This document shows, piece after piece, positions 1-8,998 of a DNA stretch of 20,400 nucleotides. How positions within the stretch are numbered: the first letter of the stretch is position 1; every line of letters begins with the position of its first letter. Under the pieces are notes generated by a model, which was given only the letters and a program-made list of their open reading frames with translations, had not been told where the DNA came from and did no database searches. The translations under genes and the position numbers were made by a program. This DNA is from a virus: the IMG/VR virus record IMGVR_UViG_3300047284_000455, positions 1 through 20,400 of that record; one strand, written 5' to 3'.

Positions 1-2576
1 CCATACCCTTCATTAACAGGGGAAGTTACATCGGCTTGCCGATCATGTAACGGGTCGAACTCAACGAGTTCTGCCTCAAAAAACTCATCAAACTCTACAT
101 CCGTGGCAGGGTACACCCCGGAGTTCTGGTACTGACCCTCTTCTGGTGAGTTGAAATAAGCCACGTTGGAGTACAAGTATGGCTCAGTGTAGACATAGGT
201 GTAATCCGGGACTGGGGAACTATACAGGAACAATTCCTCGAAAACCAAGGGTGTATCATCTTCTGACGAGCATCGCATTAGCTCAGGGTCAATGTTAGAT
301 CCCCAGTACCCAAAGTCTTGACAAATTTGAGCGACTTTTTGCCAAACACTCTCATCGCGACCGTATTCCAGAGGGAGACGCACGAAATATTTCTCCCAGT
401 TTTCAGGGCCAGGACCATTGTTTAAGTCGGCAACCAAGGGGTTGATGTAGTTGTCTTCCTCCAGATGATCCACCGTTTCAGCGACTTGTAAAGCTTGGGC
501 TTTCCATAGACGCAGGGGAGTTTCCGCGTTGTAAACGTTGGGACTCATGTAGTAAGTGAGTCCACTAAATACAAGGTCGGTAATGTCCGCACGGTAAGTT
601 GTAGTTAACGAGTCGGATATGGTAATGCTTGGCAGTTGGGTTTTTCCTACAAAAGTCCTTGGGTGATACACAAAATCATATTTGCCGTTCACCGGATCCG
701 ATGTAAACGTAAACTCATAGTCATTGGTTGCATAAGACACACCATCTTTGACCAAAGTTCCATTACAATAGAACAGAACAGTGCCCAGATCTAGAGTTGG
801 CGCAGGAGCAGAGCTTTGGGGATGCGCGTTCACCTCAACCCAAGCGTTCTGATAGTAAATGGCAGCGGCACGAGTGTTGGGGTCGGTGTTGACAAAATCC
901 CACCACATTTGCCCCTGCAGGGGGGATCCGAACAGGGCTGAATAAGCAATGTACTTAAGGAGAGAGTCCGGGTAAATCTCCCAGGTTGTATTCCCGTAGT
1001 ACTTCATAAGGAGAACATCATAATCTCCCTCAATAGTTATACTGAGATTTTGAATTTGATATGATAGCCCTTCGGGGGATAGACCAGTGGCATTAAAAAT
1101 AACGACTGGTACTTTATATGGAAGTAGTTTTGCGTCTTGTTCAAAACTTGAAACGTCTGCGTATGCAAACTCATCGGGGACCCAGTAAGGACCTGAGGAG
1201 TCTTGGTGTAAGACAAGCCAGCCCGCAGCCGTTAAAGTCCCCTGGACTCCCAGAACATTGTCTGAAATGCTCAGCCCAGTGATATCATCAATGCGGACGA
1301 TGGTTCCTACGGGCAATGTTCCAGAATCTGCTCTAAATGTAGCAACATCCGGATATACAACCTGGGCGGGGAAAGTTTGACGAGGCTGTCTCCGATAGTC
1401 AATTTCCACCCAACTGCCACAACCAGTTTCACTGGGAAGCCAAACGGCTAAAGAACCAGTCGAGTCGCTCCACCACAGGTCCCCAGATTCAGCACCCCCC
1501 GGAGCAATCTCAGAGATGGTTGTCTTTTGGTAGTAAACATAGTTGACAATGTCGTTGAAGTTTACAGAGGCAGTAACATCAGGCAAATAAACTGAGTCCC
1601 TCTCACTAAACCCGTGGATGCTAAGGGCATCAAACATGAAGTTGAATGGCAGGTCGCCACCCTTGTTCCCCCAGACACCCCGGAAGTTATCCAGCGTGCT
1701 GATTGAACCCCAGTCCGAAGGGTCAACCCAGGGTTGAATGATTACCTCGAGGGAATAGTTATTGGCTTGAGAAATATTGCTGTTAGCCCAGGCTAAATAG
1801 GCTGTGATTCCCACGGTGTTTTCTATTTCCCCCGGAATTGGGATATACCATAGCCCCAGATCCGAGTCATACTCGGGAGGAATCGTCAAATCTAAATTAC
1901 TGGAAAGCGACAGGTAAAGGGGTTGATCAAAGTAGTAGACCGAGCCCGCGAAAAGAATAGGGAACTTAACCGGAAATTGCTTTTGAGTGTCGTAGGAGGG
2001 GTACAACACCAGGTCGCTACCAGAGTTACCGCACACGAACACGGCATCCCCAGAGACTCCGATATTCTCACGACGGAAAGGAGCGGGACGGTAAGTTGGA
2101 ATGTCTACGCGGATGGGCTCATTGGCCGCGATAAGATCCAAAAACTCTTGATCTAGTTCCCCAACAGAAACAATGTACTTATCCCCCTCAGTCGTTACGG
2201 ACTGCAATTGATAGACATTGTCCCCCAACAAAATCCGTGCAACTTGCGTTCGGCGCCCGGGTGTCAAGAATTTAAGACGATCTATAACAATCTCGTTACT
2301 CCAGTTTCGAATCTCGTAAACCCGGGGGATCACGTAACTGTTATAGACACCAAACGTTCCCCCCAGCAATTGCCGTTTTTGGTCTACCGTTGAGGGGAGA
2401 TTACCCCAGTAGTTAGGACCATTCCACCCCAACATCTGGGCAAGGAAATCCAGCTGATCATTGACACGACCCTCAGTGTTTGCCACTTCGGTCGCTTGAG
2501 TGGGAGTCAGATACGGGTTGGTGTAGTTCCGAAGTTCAAACTCCGAAATGTCAAAGACGGGGGTCTGTTGTGTCAC
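1..2576 (-). CDS. Large tail/baseplate-periphery protein, 3' end beyond window (858 codons visible)
   Basis: I read one uninterrupted minus-strand frame from a GTG at 2574-2576 to the window edge and found no in-frame stop. The GTG follows a strong ribosome binding site and lies one base after the stop of the upstream gene, which supports this start. The protein starts VTQQTPVFDISEFELRNYT. It is rich in Tyr, Trp, Asp and Pro, is predicted mostly beta, and has no signal peptide or membrane segment. Near residue 370 it carries GDLWWSDSTGSLAVW, a surface module of a kind I associate with cyanophage tail proteins (recalled, not searched). A related stretch, GQMWWDFVN, follows about 180 residues later. 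Its position after baseplate J and another large baseplate-type protein suggests a baseplate wedge, tail-fibre attachment or host-contact role. I do not recognise the family, and the C-terminus is not visible. Confidence 0.8.
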   Translation of the reverse strand, partial: MTQQTPVFDISEFELRNYTNPYLTPTQATEVANTEGRVNDQLDFLAQMLGWNGPNYWGNLPSTVDQKRQLLGGTFGVYNSYVIPRVYEIRNWSNEIVIDRLKFLTPGRRTQVARILLGDNVYQLQSVTTEGDKYIVSVGELDQEFLDLIAANEPIRVDIPTYRPAPFRRENIGVSGDAVFVCGNSGSDLVLYPSYDTQKQFPVKFPILFAGSVYYFDQPLYLSLSSNLDLTIPPEYDSDLGLWYIPIPGEIENTVGITAYLAWANSNISQANNYSLEVIIQPWVDPSDWGSISTLDNFRGVWGNKGGDLPFNFMFDALSIHGFSERDSVYLPDVTASVNFNDIVNYVYYQKTTISEIAPGGAESGDLWWSDSTGSLAVWLPSETGCGSWVEIDYRRQPRQTFPAQVVYPDVATFRADSGTLPVGTIVRIDDITGLSISDNVLGVQGTLTAAGWLVLHQDSSGPYWVPDEFAYADVSSFEQDAKLLPYKVPVVIFNATGLSPEGLSYQIQNLSITIEGDYDVLLMKYYGNTTWEIYPDSLLKYIAYSALFGSPLQGQMWWDFVNTDPNTRAAAIYYQNAWVEVNAHPQSSAPAPTLDLGTVLFYCNGTLVKDGVSYATNDYEFTFTSDPVNGKYDFVYHPRTFVGKTQLPSITISDSLTTTYRADITDLVFSGLTYYMSPNVYNAETPLRLWKAQALQVAETVDHLEEDNYINPLVADLNNGPGPENWEKYFVRLPLEYGRDESVWQKVAQICQDFGYWGSNIDPELMRCSSEDDTPLVFEELFLYSSPVPDYTYVYTEPYLYSNVAYFNSPEEGQYQNSGVYPATDVEFDEFFEAELVEFDPLHDRQADVTSPVNEGY

Positions 2577-2577
2577 G

Positions 2578-3873
2578 TTAAGCCTCCACTATTACTTGGT
2601 CTGTGGTCAGATTGGCGTATTCTTGCTTCATGCAGGAGGTAGGCGCCATCCAGAGAGAGTCGTAATCCGACACCTGCTCATAGAGGTTGATGAGATCTTC
2701 GTCAAAGGGGGCGGTCAACCAGTCCGCCACGGGCACATAGTCCCGGTGAATGATGCTCCGGGTGTCCTTAATTCGAGTGACTGTGTAAGTAGAGTCAGTG
2801 TCTACCTCAGCCAGCTTACAGTAGGCGGCCGGAACTTCCTCTCCCTGGTTGTTGAGAACAGTTGCTGGCAGTGTGTTCACGGGGTACATAACCAGAACCA
2901 CTCGAGGAGAAGGCGAAGCTTGTGGCTCCAGCAGAGTGAGATTTCCAGACACCGTGATGGACTGGATGGACACATTGGCCGAGGAAAAGGTCACGTTCCA
3001 ACCCGTTTGCAAGACAGGCTCTTCCACGGTGAGGGTGAAGAACTGACCAACCGTGTCAGAAGACACGGAGGCAGTTGCCGCAGGGGTCAACACACCGTCG
3101 TTGACGTAGGACAGGGTGGCTGTGCCAGTGTAGGCAGTGCCCGCAGGGCAACGCAAAGTCACCGTTTTGTATGCGTGGCCGAGCTCGCTTTCCCACTGCA
3201 GATAGGCAGTTGCGGGTTGAGCAAATGCAGGGAAGTACGTGTCCTCGTTTGCCCAGAAGTTGGTCTCGGTGTTGAGAAAAGCATTGACAGTAGGGTAACG
3301 CCACCCGATCACGGAGTCTGTGCTCGCAGTGATGTCCAAGGGCAACCCTGTCAACGCAAAGTCGGAAACCTCGTACAATTGAGGAATCGGGGAATCATCG
3401 TAGATGAGCCGGTAAGCCAAATCGTACTTACCGCTCAACACGTCCAGGACTTCCAGGTTGACGACGGTGGGGAGAACCTCAACCTTGCCGTATTTCCACA
3501 CGATGTTCCCCGCTTTGATCAGCAGGTCTTGTTTGCTTTCCGAGGCCACCACCTCCAATGACACAGGACCGTTTATGCTGAGTCCGTAGGGAACGTAGAC
3601 GTACCCAACTTCCTCAATGCCTTCCCCGACAAAGGTGTTACCAAGAGTGTTGGACTCGTTGACAATGTTGAAAAAATCAACCTGATAAGTCTCAGCAGAA
3701 GCCGGCAAACGTCGATAAATGGGTCGACCGTCGGGAACCCACTCTGTGGGTCGAGATTCCAGATTGTTGACGCCGATGTACTGCCGAGACAGAACATTTA
3801 ATCGATTCGGGGAAGTGGTAGACTGAATCTGGGGGACTACACCACCACTTGTGGGAGTAAGTAGCTGACTCAT
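2578..3873 (-). CDS. Putative baseplate/tail structural protein (431 aa)
   Basis: The protein starts MSQLLTPTSGGVVPQ and ends TTDQVIVEA. Its ATG overlaps the stop of the baseplate J gene (ATGA), and its own stop is one base before the next start, so the three genes form a tightly coupled set. The first 100 or so residues look like an attachment segment. The middle (about 220-330) is rich in Thr, Ser and Val with alternating hydrophobics, as in an immunoglobulin-like or jelly-roll beta domain. The C-terminal 80 residues are more acidic and aromatic. No catalytic motif, signal peptide or membrane helix is visible. Context points to a baseplate wedge or fibre-connector component. I cannot assign a family, so the role is inferred from position only. 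Confidence 0.75.
   Translation of the reverse strand: MSQLLTPTSGGVVPQIQSTTSPNRLNVLSRQYIGVNNLESRPTEWVPDGRPIYRRLPASAETYQVDFFNIVNESNTLGNTFVGEGIEEVGYVYVPYGLSINGPVSLEVVASESKQDLLIKAGNIVWKYGKVEVLPTVVNLEVLDVLSGKYDLAYRLIYDDSPIPQLYEVSDFALTGLPLDITASTDSVIGWRYPTVNAFLNTETNFWANEDTYFPAFAQPATAYLQWESELGHAYKTVTLRCPAGTAYTGTATLSYVNDGVLTPAATASVSSDTVGQFFTLTVEEPVLQTGWNVTFSSANVSIQSITVSGNLTLLEPQASPSPRVVLVMYPVNTLPATVLNNQGEEVPAAYCKLAEVDTDSTYTVTRIKDTRSIIHRDYVPVADWLTAPFDEDLINLYEQVSDYDSLWMAPTSCMKQEYANLTTDQVIVEA
2583..2587 (-). promoter_or_regulatory. Ribosome binding site fixing the GTG start at 2576
   Basis: The minus strand reads GTGGAGGCTTAACGTG. GGAGG lies six bases before the GTG. It supports GTG rather than a later internal ATG as the start of the large tail protein. 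The site lies inside the last codons of the upstream gene, so the two genes are translated in close succession. Confidence 0.7.
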
Positions 3874-6701
3874 AACTTAAGTGTTCCCTCACCGTAATCA
3901 GGGGGTGAGTAGGGATAAGCGGTTCCAGAAGACCAGGAAAGCTGAGGAACTTCTGCGATAGTCGCAGTGTTTTCCCACACGAACTTCACCTGCTCCTGAG
4001 AGTTGGCAAAACGACCCTTATTTTTCGGGATAATCGTGATCTGGGCGACCCCTAGCTTAATCGCAGAAACATCTCGACCAAGCTGAGAAAAGATGGACTC
4101 CTCGCAAGTGTACTGATCAACATAGCGCAGAAGATTGCCAAAAAATTCCTCATTCCGTGCCGTGTTGACAACTGCGGTGTTAGTCCAGTTTACAACCGTA
4201 TCGGGAGGAGTGAAGGCAAGCATCGTGCGATATAGGTTTCGCCCATCGATGGACACCACCGTGTCCTCAGAGTAGATGGCGTAGGCCGGGTCGAAGTAGG
4301 GTACGTAGTCAACGGTGTCAAACTGGGTGTCCAGGTAACGAGCCGTCTCCACAAAGATTCCGTTCTCCAGGTAAATGTAAAATTCAAAAAGTGGGTGGAC
4401 GTTAGTTGTTGCGGTGTAGGAAATAACCTGAGACCCTTGACGGAAGAATGTGCGATCACCTTTGAAGAAACGGAACATTCGAGTCGGTTGCTTGACTGTG
4501 CCCGCAGAGTTCATCAAATCCGCTACCAGGGACAAATACTGAGTGCGATCAAGGTATAACGGAAACACGAGGCCTTGATTTACCAGATCTTGGGCGCTGG
4601 TGCTGGTAGGGGTGAAATATTTGGCAGCAATGTAGTACTGGGGGGCGGAACTGGAATCTTCTCGATATTCCAAGTAGGTTCCTGCGGGGAACCGTGGCTT
4701 GTACTTGTAGATCGGCAAGCCCCCGTCCGCATTCTGTACTACAATCTCTTTGACGATGTCTTGCTCCACAAGCCTGTCAAAATATACACTGACGGTTTGT
4801 CCGTCAGGCTCGTAAGTGAAAGCTTGTTGGACGTAAGCATACTTATTAACTACCCCCAAACGAATGTCCACGTAATTGTAGTAAGGATCAGCAACGGGGT
4901 TAGGTCCAGAGCCAATCTGTGGGGTGTAGACCCAGTCGCCCACGGAGTAGGAAGTTCCCGGCTGTAAAATGATGGGGGAAATAGGTGCACCCAACTTAAA
5001 CGCCGTCTGACCGCCAGTTATATCGTTAGTTTGAGACTGTAGAGTAAAGTTCTGGTTTACGACCCAAACAAAGGTACCCGGACGCTGGTTTTGGGGGATG
5101 AGGGAGTCGGGGTTTGGAATGAACTCGTCTGCCGAGTAGTCATACTGGATGATCTCCGGGTCATATACCCCCCCGCTTGTGGACTCTTGGTAAGTTCCCC
5201 CAATAACGGGCCAAGAGGAATAGGTTTTTGCTCCGGATATCTTGCCTTTGGCGATCAAAGTGATTACATCAGTTTGTGAGCCAATTGTAAGGTTCTCGTT
5301 GATTACGTGAAGTTCGGAGTCACCTTCCACGGAGGGATCCCAATAGCAGACTTGGCCCTGAACATACTCCCCAGGGACGAGGAACTGAATTTGCTGAAGA
5401 ACTAAATTGCCGTAGATAGTTTGATCTTTTTTAGCGATGGAGTAGGGAGTGAAATCCGCCAGAACCGGGTAATATACGGGAACCGGTAACGTGGTTTCTA
5501 CGAGATCGTTGAGAGTTAGCAGAGACTCAGTGGGCTCGAATGTGTAGACATTGGTGTAAGTTGCTGCCGCCGACTCTAAGAGGGGAGGTGTGTTGTATGC
5601 TGCGCTCACTTTAATGTGAGGGTCGATGAATCGAGTAGACGCAGGGAAAGTTGCGTAGAAAGCAGCGTCTACGTCGCTAACGGTAGGATCAACCGTTGCG
5701 GGGAAGACATTCCCTGGTCGCAAAACTTCAAAGAGGCGATCCCGGAAATTGAGTGAACTGTCTTTCAAGGTTTTTCCAAATTCACCATTGGCGTCAACTT
5801 CCACCGTCAAATCGTATTGAACTTGGCTCAGAGTGATGGGATACAAGTGCCCTTGATTCTCCACAGGCACCGAATAGTTCACAACATTCTGCCCACGTTC
5901 TAGCTGACTTTTGTTTAGTTCAACTCCGTCTGGACCCAAGACAAAAAAGGACACTTGCCCGTTGGGCTTCAAGTAGTCAGTAACATAGTTGTACGTGCCT
6001 TGGTTGGGGCGATTGGGTTGGACCGAAGTTTGAGTGCCAATGCCGTAGAAGTCCGTGAAGAAATCCTGCCAATCTTCTGCACTGACAGGGTTCCGACGAC
6101 GGATCAGGGTGAAGAAACGCTCCTGAACTTCCTGGTAGGTCTCTACATCGCTACCACCGGTGGCCGCTTGAGGGTTGGTGGCAGTGAGACCATTCACGTT
6201 GATGGCTGAAGTGCCAGTGATGGAATTGGCCGGAGAATTATAGATAGCACCAACATACTGGGATGCCACTGTTGCATAAGCAGTGCTTTCCCCCGGCGCC
6301 ACATACACTTCAGCATCAGTGATAAAAGTAAAGCTCTCACCACCCGTCAGATTGGCATCTGTCGTAAAAGCCGTGCCTGCGGGAATGGTTGTTACAGTGT
6401 CGGACGGAGGAACCGTCAGGGTCAAGCGAGCAACCGCAGGGGTGCCAACGCGCCGCATAGCGCCCAGAAAAGGTCCAAGCCACTCAATCAAAATGGATTG
6501 TGGTAGCTGGTTGGCCCAGAACAAAAATTCTCCCTGAGCGAATGCTTGTCCCTCAAGGAGGGCGGCCAAAGGGTTGCCAGCGCTGAAATCATTCAGCGTT
6601 TGGCCGGATGCCTGATAAACACGTTGAGAAGCGGCCTGAACGAGTTCCGCTTCATTGCGAGGATCAATGTTTACTGAGGGGAGCGGGGCATAGCGTGCCA
6701 T
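3870..6701 (-). CDS. Baseplate J-like (T4 gp6-type) wedge protein, 943 aa
   Basis: The N-terminal region matches the baseplate J/gp6 pattern. It has an early helical segment about residues 15-85, including NPLAALLEGQAFAQGEFLFW. Next comes GTPAVARLTLTVPPSDTVTT with TIPAGTAFTT at about 85-115, the typical 'P-x-G-T' beta entry. Then follows ATGGSDVETYQEVQERFF at about 180-200 and the RRRNPVSAEDWQDFF segment near 205. In contractile tails this family builds the wedge ring around the central hub. At 943 residues it is longer than P2 gpJ (about 300) and T4 gp6 (about 660). The extra C-terminal 600 residues are beta-rich and unassigned. The ATG at 6701 is preceded by GGAG at six bases. It ends in an ATGA overlap with the next gene. 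Confidence 0.88.
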   Translation of the reverse strand: MARYAPLPSVNIDPRNEAELVQAASQRVYQASGQTLNDFSAGNPLAALLEGQAFAQGEFLFWANQLPQSILIEWLGPFLGAMRRVGTPAVARLTLTVPPSDTVTTIPAGTAFTTDANLTGGESFTFITDAEVYVAPGESTAYATVASQYVGAIYNSPANSITGTSAINVNGLTATNPQAATGGSDVETYQEVQERFFTLIRRRNPVSAEDWQDFFTDFYGIGTQTSVQPNRPNQGTYNYVTDYLKPNGQVSFFVLGPDGVELNKSQLERGQNVVNYSVPVENQGHLYPITLSQVQYDLTVEVDANGEFGKTLKDSSLNFRDRLFEVLRPGNVFPATVDPTVSDVDAAFYATFPASTRFIDPHIKVSAAYNTPPLLESAAATYTNVYTFEPTESLLTLNDLVETTLPVPVYYPVLADFTPYSIAKKDQTIYGNLVLQQIQFLVPGEYVQGQVCYWDPSVEGDSELHVINENLTIGSQTDVITLIAKGKISGAKTYSSWPVIGGTYQESTSGGVYDPEIIQYDYSADEFIPNPDSLIPQNQRPGTFVWVVNQNFTLQSQTNDITGGQTAFKLGAPISPIILQPGTSYSVGDWVYTPQIGSGPNPVADPYYNYVDIRLGVVNKYAYVQQAFTYEPDGQTVSVYFDRLVEQDIVKEIVVQNADGGLPIYKYKPRFPAGTYLEYREDSSSAPQYYIAAKYFTPTSTSAQDLVNQGLVFPLYLDRTQYLSLVADLMNSAGTVKQPTRMFRFFKGDRTFFRQGSQVISYTATTNVHPLFEFYIYLENGIFVETARYLDTQFDTVDYVPYFDPAYAIYSEDTVVSIDGRNLYRTMLAFTPPDTVVNWTNTAVVNTARNEEFFGNLLRYVDQYTCEESIFSQLGRDVSAIKLGVAQITIIPKNKGRFANSQEQVKFVWENTATIAEVPQLSWSSGTAYPYSPPDYGEGTLKL

Positions 6702-6712
6702 TTTTTACTCCA

Positions 6713-7273
6713 TCAGTTTGGGCAAATGGTATCGGAGTTACCAGCTCCAACACTATAGTTCTGGCACGAGGGATTGGAATTAGAGTAGTAAATGCCGTTG
6801 TCGAGTTCCAGAGAATCAAAGAGATATGATACCCACTCCTCTAGCACTTGTTTAGTTATCAGGTCAGCATTAACCAGGCTCGCAAACTTCTGGGGTACAG
6901 TGGGGAGAGGTACCCCATTGGCATAATTATATTTATCGTTTGTTGTGTAGCTCTTGGGGGCGTTTTCCCGGTAGTTGGCGGGATTGCCTGTCTGCAAGGG
7001 GTCATACCCGAAGTTCCACACACCTGTAACGACTTTGGCGCCACTGATGGGAGCACCACTAAGGAGCAGGCCATTGTTGTCAATTTCAGGTTGATCAGTC
7101 GTAAGTGTGACGTAAGCTGAATCCAGACCGTTGGGACCTGTGCGAACGAGCGAGTTGAGACCCAGAGGAGCATAGTGCCAGTCCAGGTCTTGACCGTCGA
7201 AATAGATTTGCTGAGCACCGTTGAGCCACTGGCTAGTAACGATGACTCCACTTGAAAATGTCGTTTTTGCCAT
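6713..7273 (-). CDS. Putative tail/baseplate-associated protein (186 aa)
   Basis: The protein starts MAKTTFSSGVIVTSQWLNG and contains IYFDGQDLDWHYAPLG at about residues 23-38. It is rich in Gly, Asn, Tyr and Thr, and ends in a Cys-containing tail (NPSCQNYSVGAG, DTICPN). It lacks a signal peptide and membrane segments. The composition resembles fibre-tip or baseplate accessory proteins, but I do not recognise a family. It is the first gene after the terminator at 7319-7345 and the motif at 7302-7314, so it probably opens the baseplate transcription unit. No clear Shine-Dalgarno sequence precedes its ATG, so its translation may be weak or depend on another signal. It ends 11 bases before baseplate J. 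Confidence 0.78.
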   Translation of the reverse strand: MAKTTFSSGVIVTSQWLNGAQQIYFDGQDLDWHYAPLGLNSLVRTGPNGLDSAYVTLTTDQPEIDNNGLLLSGAPISGAKVVTGVWNFGYDPLQTGNPANYRENAPKSYTTNDKYNYANGVPLPTVPQKFASLVNADLITKQVLEEWVSYLFDSLELDNGIYYSNSNPSCQNYSVGAGNSDTICPN

Positions 7274-7301
7274 ACGACTGATAACTATCCCACGTTAGTA
7301 G

Positions 7302-7314
7302 GTTTTTACCCTAC
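7302..7314 (-). promoter_or_regulatory. Recurrent motif GTAGGGTAAAAAC, copy A (candidate phage promoter)
   Basis: The minus strand reads GTAGGGTAAAAAC, starting five bases after the T-run of the terminator and 28 bases before the next ATG. Copy A also forms a small inverted repeat (GTAGG, seven-base loop, CCTAC). The same string occurs ahead of two other gene groups. A start signal is expected right after a strong terminator, which is the main reason to suspect a promoter. It matches neither a standard sigma-70 promoter nor the T4 late box, so the assignment is inference. Confidence 0.5.
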
Positions 7315-7318
7315 CTGC

Positions 7319-7345
7319 AAAAAGACCCCCGCCGAAGCGAGGGTC
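7319..7345 (-). terminator. Rho-independent terminator after the tail tube gene
   Basis: The minus-strand RNA would fold GACCCTCGC - UUCG - GCGGGGGUC, a nine-pair stem with one G:U pair and a UUCG tetraloop. It is followed directly by UUUUU. It sits 27 bases after the stop of the tail tube gene. This is the only classical intrinsic terminator I found in the window. It should end the decoration/capsid/tube transcript. Confidence 0.88.
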
Positions 7346-7372
7346 CAAAGCATTGAGTTGCTGAACCTTAAA

Positions 7373-7816
7373 TCAAGTTCTCTCAAAATAGTTCACAGTA
7401 AATTCAACCTCGATGGTCTGAACATCGCCGCTCTCACGGTCAACGTCAGCTGTGGTGATGCTCACGAATTGACACTCGTAGCAAACATACTGACCACCTG
7501 CGGGAGCGGATCCCTGACCGGAACAGTCACGCGGGGTGACGGTAATGGTGACAGGATTACAGTTGTAGTCGAGCCAGAACTGTTCAAGAGTCTTGAAAAT
7601 GTTCGGGTCGTACGGGGCCGTCAGAGTAACGTTGTCCGCAGTCCGAGGACCAACAATGTGATAGAGACGGTTGCCTGTGCCGTTTGCGTAGGTGCTGCTG
7701 TCTGAGGAATCATTGATTCCGCTAAACTGGGTGAACACCGCCGTAAAGGTCGGTCCACCGAGCGCAGTGAAGCTTACTTCGTACTGCGCCTTTGTGATTG
7801 GACGAAGAATTGCCAT
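7373..7816 (-). CDS. Tail tube protein, T4 gp19-like (147 aa)
   Basis: At 147 residues the protein fits the size of contractile-tail tube subunits (T4 gp19 is about 160). The order of features fits too: an N-terminal beta strand; FTQFSGINDSSDSSTYANG at about 28-46, where the family has 'F-x-x-(C/V)SG'; NRLYHIVGPRTADNVTLTAP, where the family has 'K-x-P-G-x-x-x-x-x-x-L'; a helix with LEQFWLDY; and a final strand EVEFTVNYF. This subunit stacks in hexamers to form the inner tube that is driven through the cell envelope when the sheath contracts. It is translated from the strongest ribosome binding site in the window and is followed by a terminator, as expected for an abundant virion protein. Confidence 0.85.
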   Translation of the reverse strand: MAILRPITKAQYEVSFTALGGPTFTAVFTQFSGINDSSDSSTYANGTGNRLYHIVGPRTADNVTLTAPYDPNIFKTLEQFWLDYNCNPVTITVTPRDCSGQGSAPAGGQYVCYECQFVSITTADVDRESGDVQTIEVEFTVNYFERT

Positions 7817-7821
7817 GATAA

Positions 7822-7830
7822 CACCTCCTT
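7822..7830 (-). promoter_or_regulatory. Near-perfect Shine-Dalgarno before the tail tube gene
   Basis: The minus strand reads TTAAGGAGGTGTTATCATG. AAGGAGGTG is close to the full complement of the 16S rRNA 3' end and lies five bases before the ATG. It is the strongest such site in the window and suggests high expression of the tube subunit. Confidence 0.85.
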
Positions 7831-7844
7831 AATTTCCTTCCTAA

Positions 7845-8897
7845 TCAGGACAGGATGTCGGTGACCATAGCTCCCGAACCGATCAGACCGGTGGAACCAA
7901 GGCCCACCAGGTTAACAACACGCTCAACGGTAATTTCAGCGCGAACCACACGACGCTCACGGATGTAGTACTCAGGACGAACGGCAGGGGTGCCGGTCAG
8001 CTGGTAGGTGTAAGCGAAGGCAGGAGTAGCAGCGTTAGCGCCGCCAGCAGGCATCACGCTGTCGCTAGGACCGTTGGGGCTGTAGAACAGAAGGATGCCG
8101 TTCTCAGGGAACACCGGCTGCAGGGTGCCGTCGGTGGCCAGATAACGACCCTCAGCCACACGCAGACCGCGCTCGAGACCGAAGTAGCGAGCCAGCATGT
8201 CGGTGTCGATGCTGTCGGCGGTGGTGTACTTGATACGCTCAAGGATCGCCTGGTTGGTCAGCAGCTGGTCAAACACAGCAGTACCAACAACCATCGAGTT
8301 AGGACGGATACCGATCTGGTTAGCGACGGAGCGCTTCAGGGTCAGAACGTCTTCGATCGGGTTGGAGGTCAGGGAGGACCAAGCAGCAGGGCCAGCAGCA
8401 GAGCCGTAAGCGGTGTTGAAGGTGGTCCAGCTGGTGAAACCGAGACCGTCCTGGGCGCCAGCGCCAGTGTTCGGCTCGTAGGGGTTGTAGGTACCGGTTA
8501 CGGTAACAGCCTGAGACACGGTGTACTCATAGGCGTTCATCAGGCGGGACATTGCGTTGCGAGTTTCAATCGCACGCAGGTCAACCTGAGCGGGGCCTTC
8601 ACCGGCGTTCTCGATAACTTCTTCCGGCAGTTCCCAAGCCACCACTTCTTGCTCGAGAGCATAGGGCTCCGAGTCGTAACGGCTTTGAACGTAAGGAATG
8701 TTGGTGCCATATGCACGACGGAAGTCGTTGATGGCAAATTGCTCCTTGCCGAAGCGCAGGATCCGACCAGCACGGGTCGGGGTGTCCACCACGGGGGCAA
8801 TGAAGTTGGCGATATTGGTCGCCGGGAGCATGAAACCCTGTGCAAGTGTAGTCAGAATGGGATCTACACCTGCATAGGTTTGTTGCAGGTTCATCAT
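7845..8897 (-). CDS. Major capsid protein (350 aa)
   Basis: The length, position between a probable decoration protein and the tail tube gene, and sequence fit a major head protein, presumably of HK97 fold. Recognisable parts are the N-terminal FIAPVVDTPTRAGRILRFGK (about residues 38-57); ALEQEVVAWELPEEVIENA (about 80-98), a spine-helix-like segment; IGIRPNSMVVGTAVFDQLL (about 195-213) followed by LERIKYT, a pattern common in capsid proteins ('N-x-hydrophobic-V-x-G-x-x-V/A-x-x-x-L'); and the C-terminal YYIRERRVVRAEITVERVVN. The start is the first of two consecutive ATG codons; the second, three bases on, is an alternative. The nearest Shine-Dalgarno-like sequence (CGGAGA) is rather distant. 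I cannot name the capsid subfamily. Confidence 0.85.
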   Translation of the reverse strand: MMNLQQTYAGVDPILTTLAQGFMLPATNIANFIAPVVDTPTRAGRILRFGKEQFAINDFRRAYGTNIPYVQSRYDSEPYALEQEVVAWELPEEVIENAGEGPAQVDLRAIETRNAMSRLMNAYEYTVSQAVTVTGTYNPYEPNTGAGAQDGLGFTSWTTFNTAYGSAAGPAAWSSLTSNPIEDVLTLKRSVANQIGIRPNSMVVGTAVFDQLLTNQAILERIKYTTADSIDTDMLARYFGLERGLRVAEGRYLATDGTLQPVFPENGILLFYSPNGPSDSVMPAGGANAATPAFAYTYQLTGTPAVRPEYYIRERRVVRAEITVERVVNLVGLGSTGLIGSGAMVTDILS

Positions 8898-8942
8898 GGG
8901 AGGAAGTCTCCGAAGTCTTTGTCTTCAAATGTGTGCACACAG

Positions 8943-8977
8943 GGCTGGGGCTTACACCGTATGACGATTGCCCAGCC
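8943..8977 (-). other. Inverted repeat between decoration and capsid genes
   Basis: Perfect seven-base arms GGCTGGG and CCCAGCC are separated by 21 bases, within the 101-base gap upstream of the capsid start. There is no T-run on the minus-strand side, so it is not a classical terminator. It may be an mRNA-stabilising or processing structure that lets capsid mRNA accumulate separately. The role is inference; no other gene is visible in this gap. Confidence 0.4.
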
Positions 8978-8998
8978 GAGTATTAACCTAATTAAAAA

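Noticed and set aside
2548-3561. 337-codon plus-strand open frame
   Set aside because: It is antisense to the 431-residue virion protein, which is tightly coupled to its neighbours. The composition is not protein-like.
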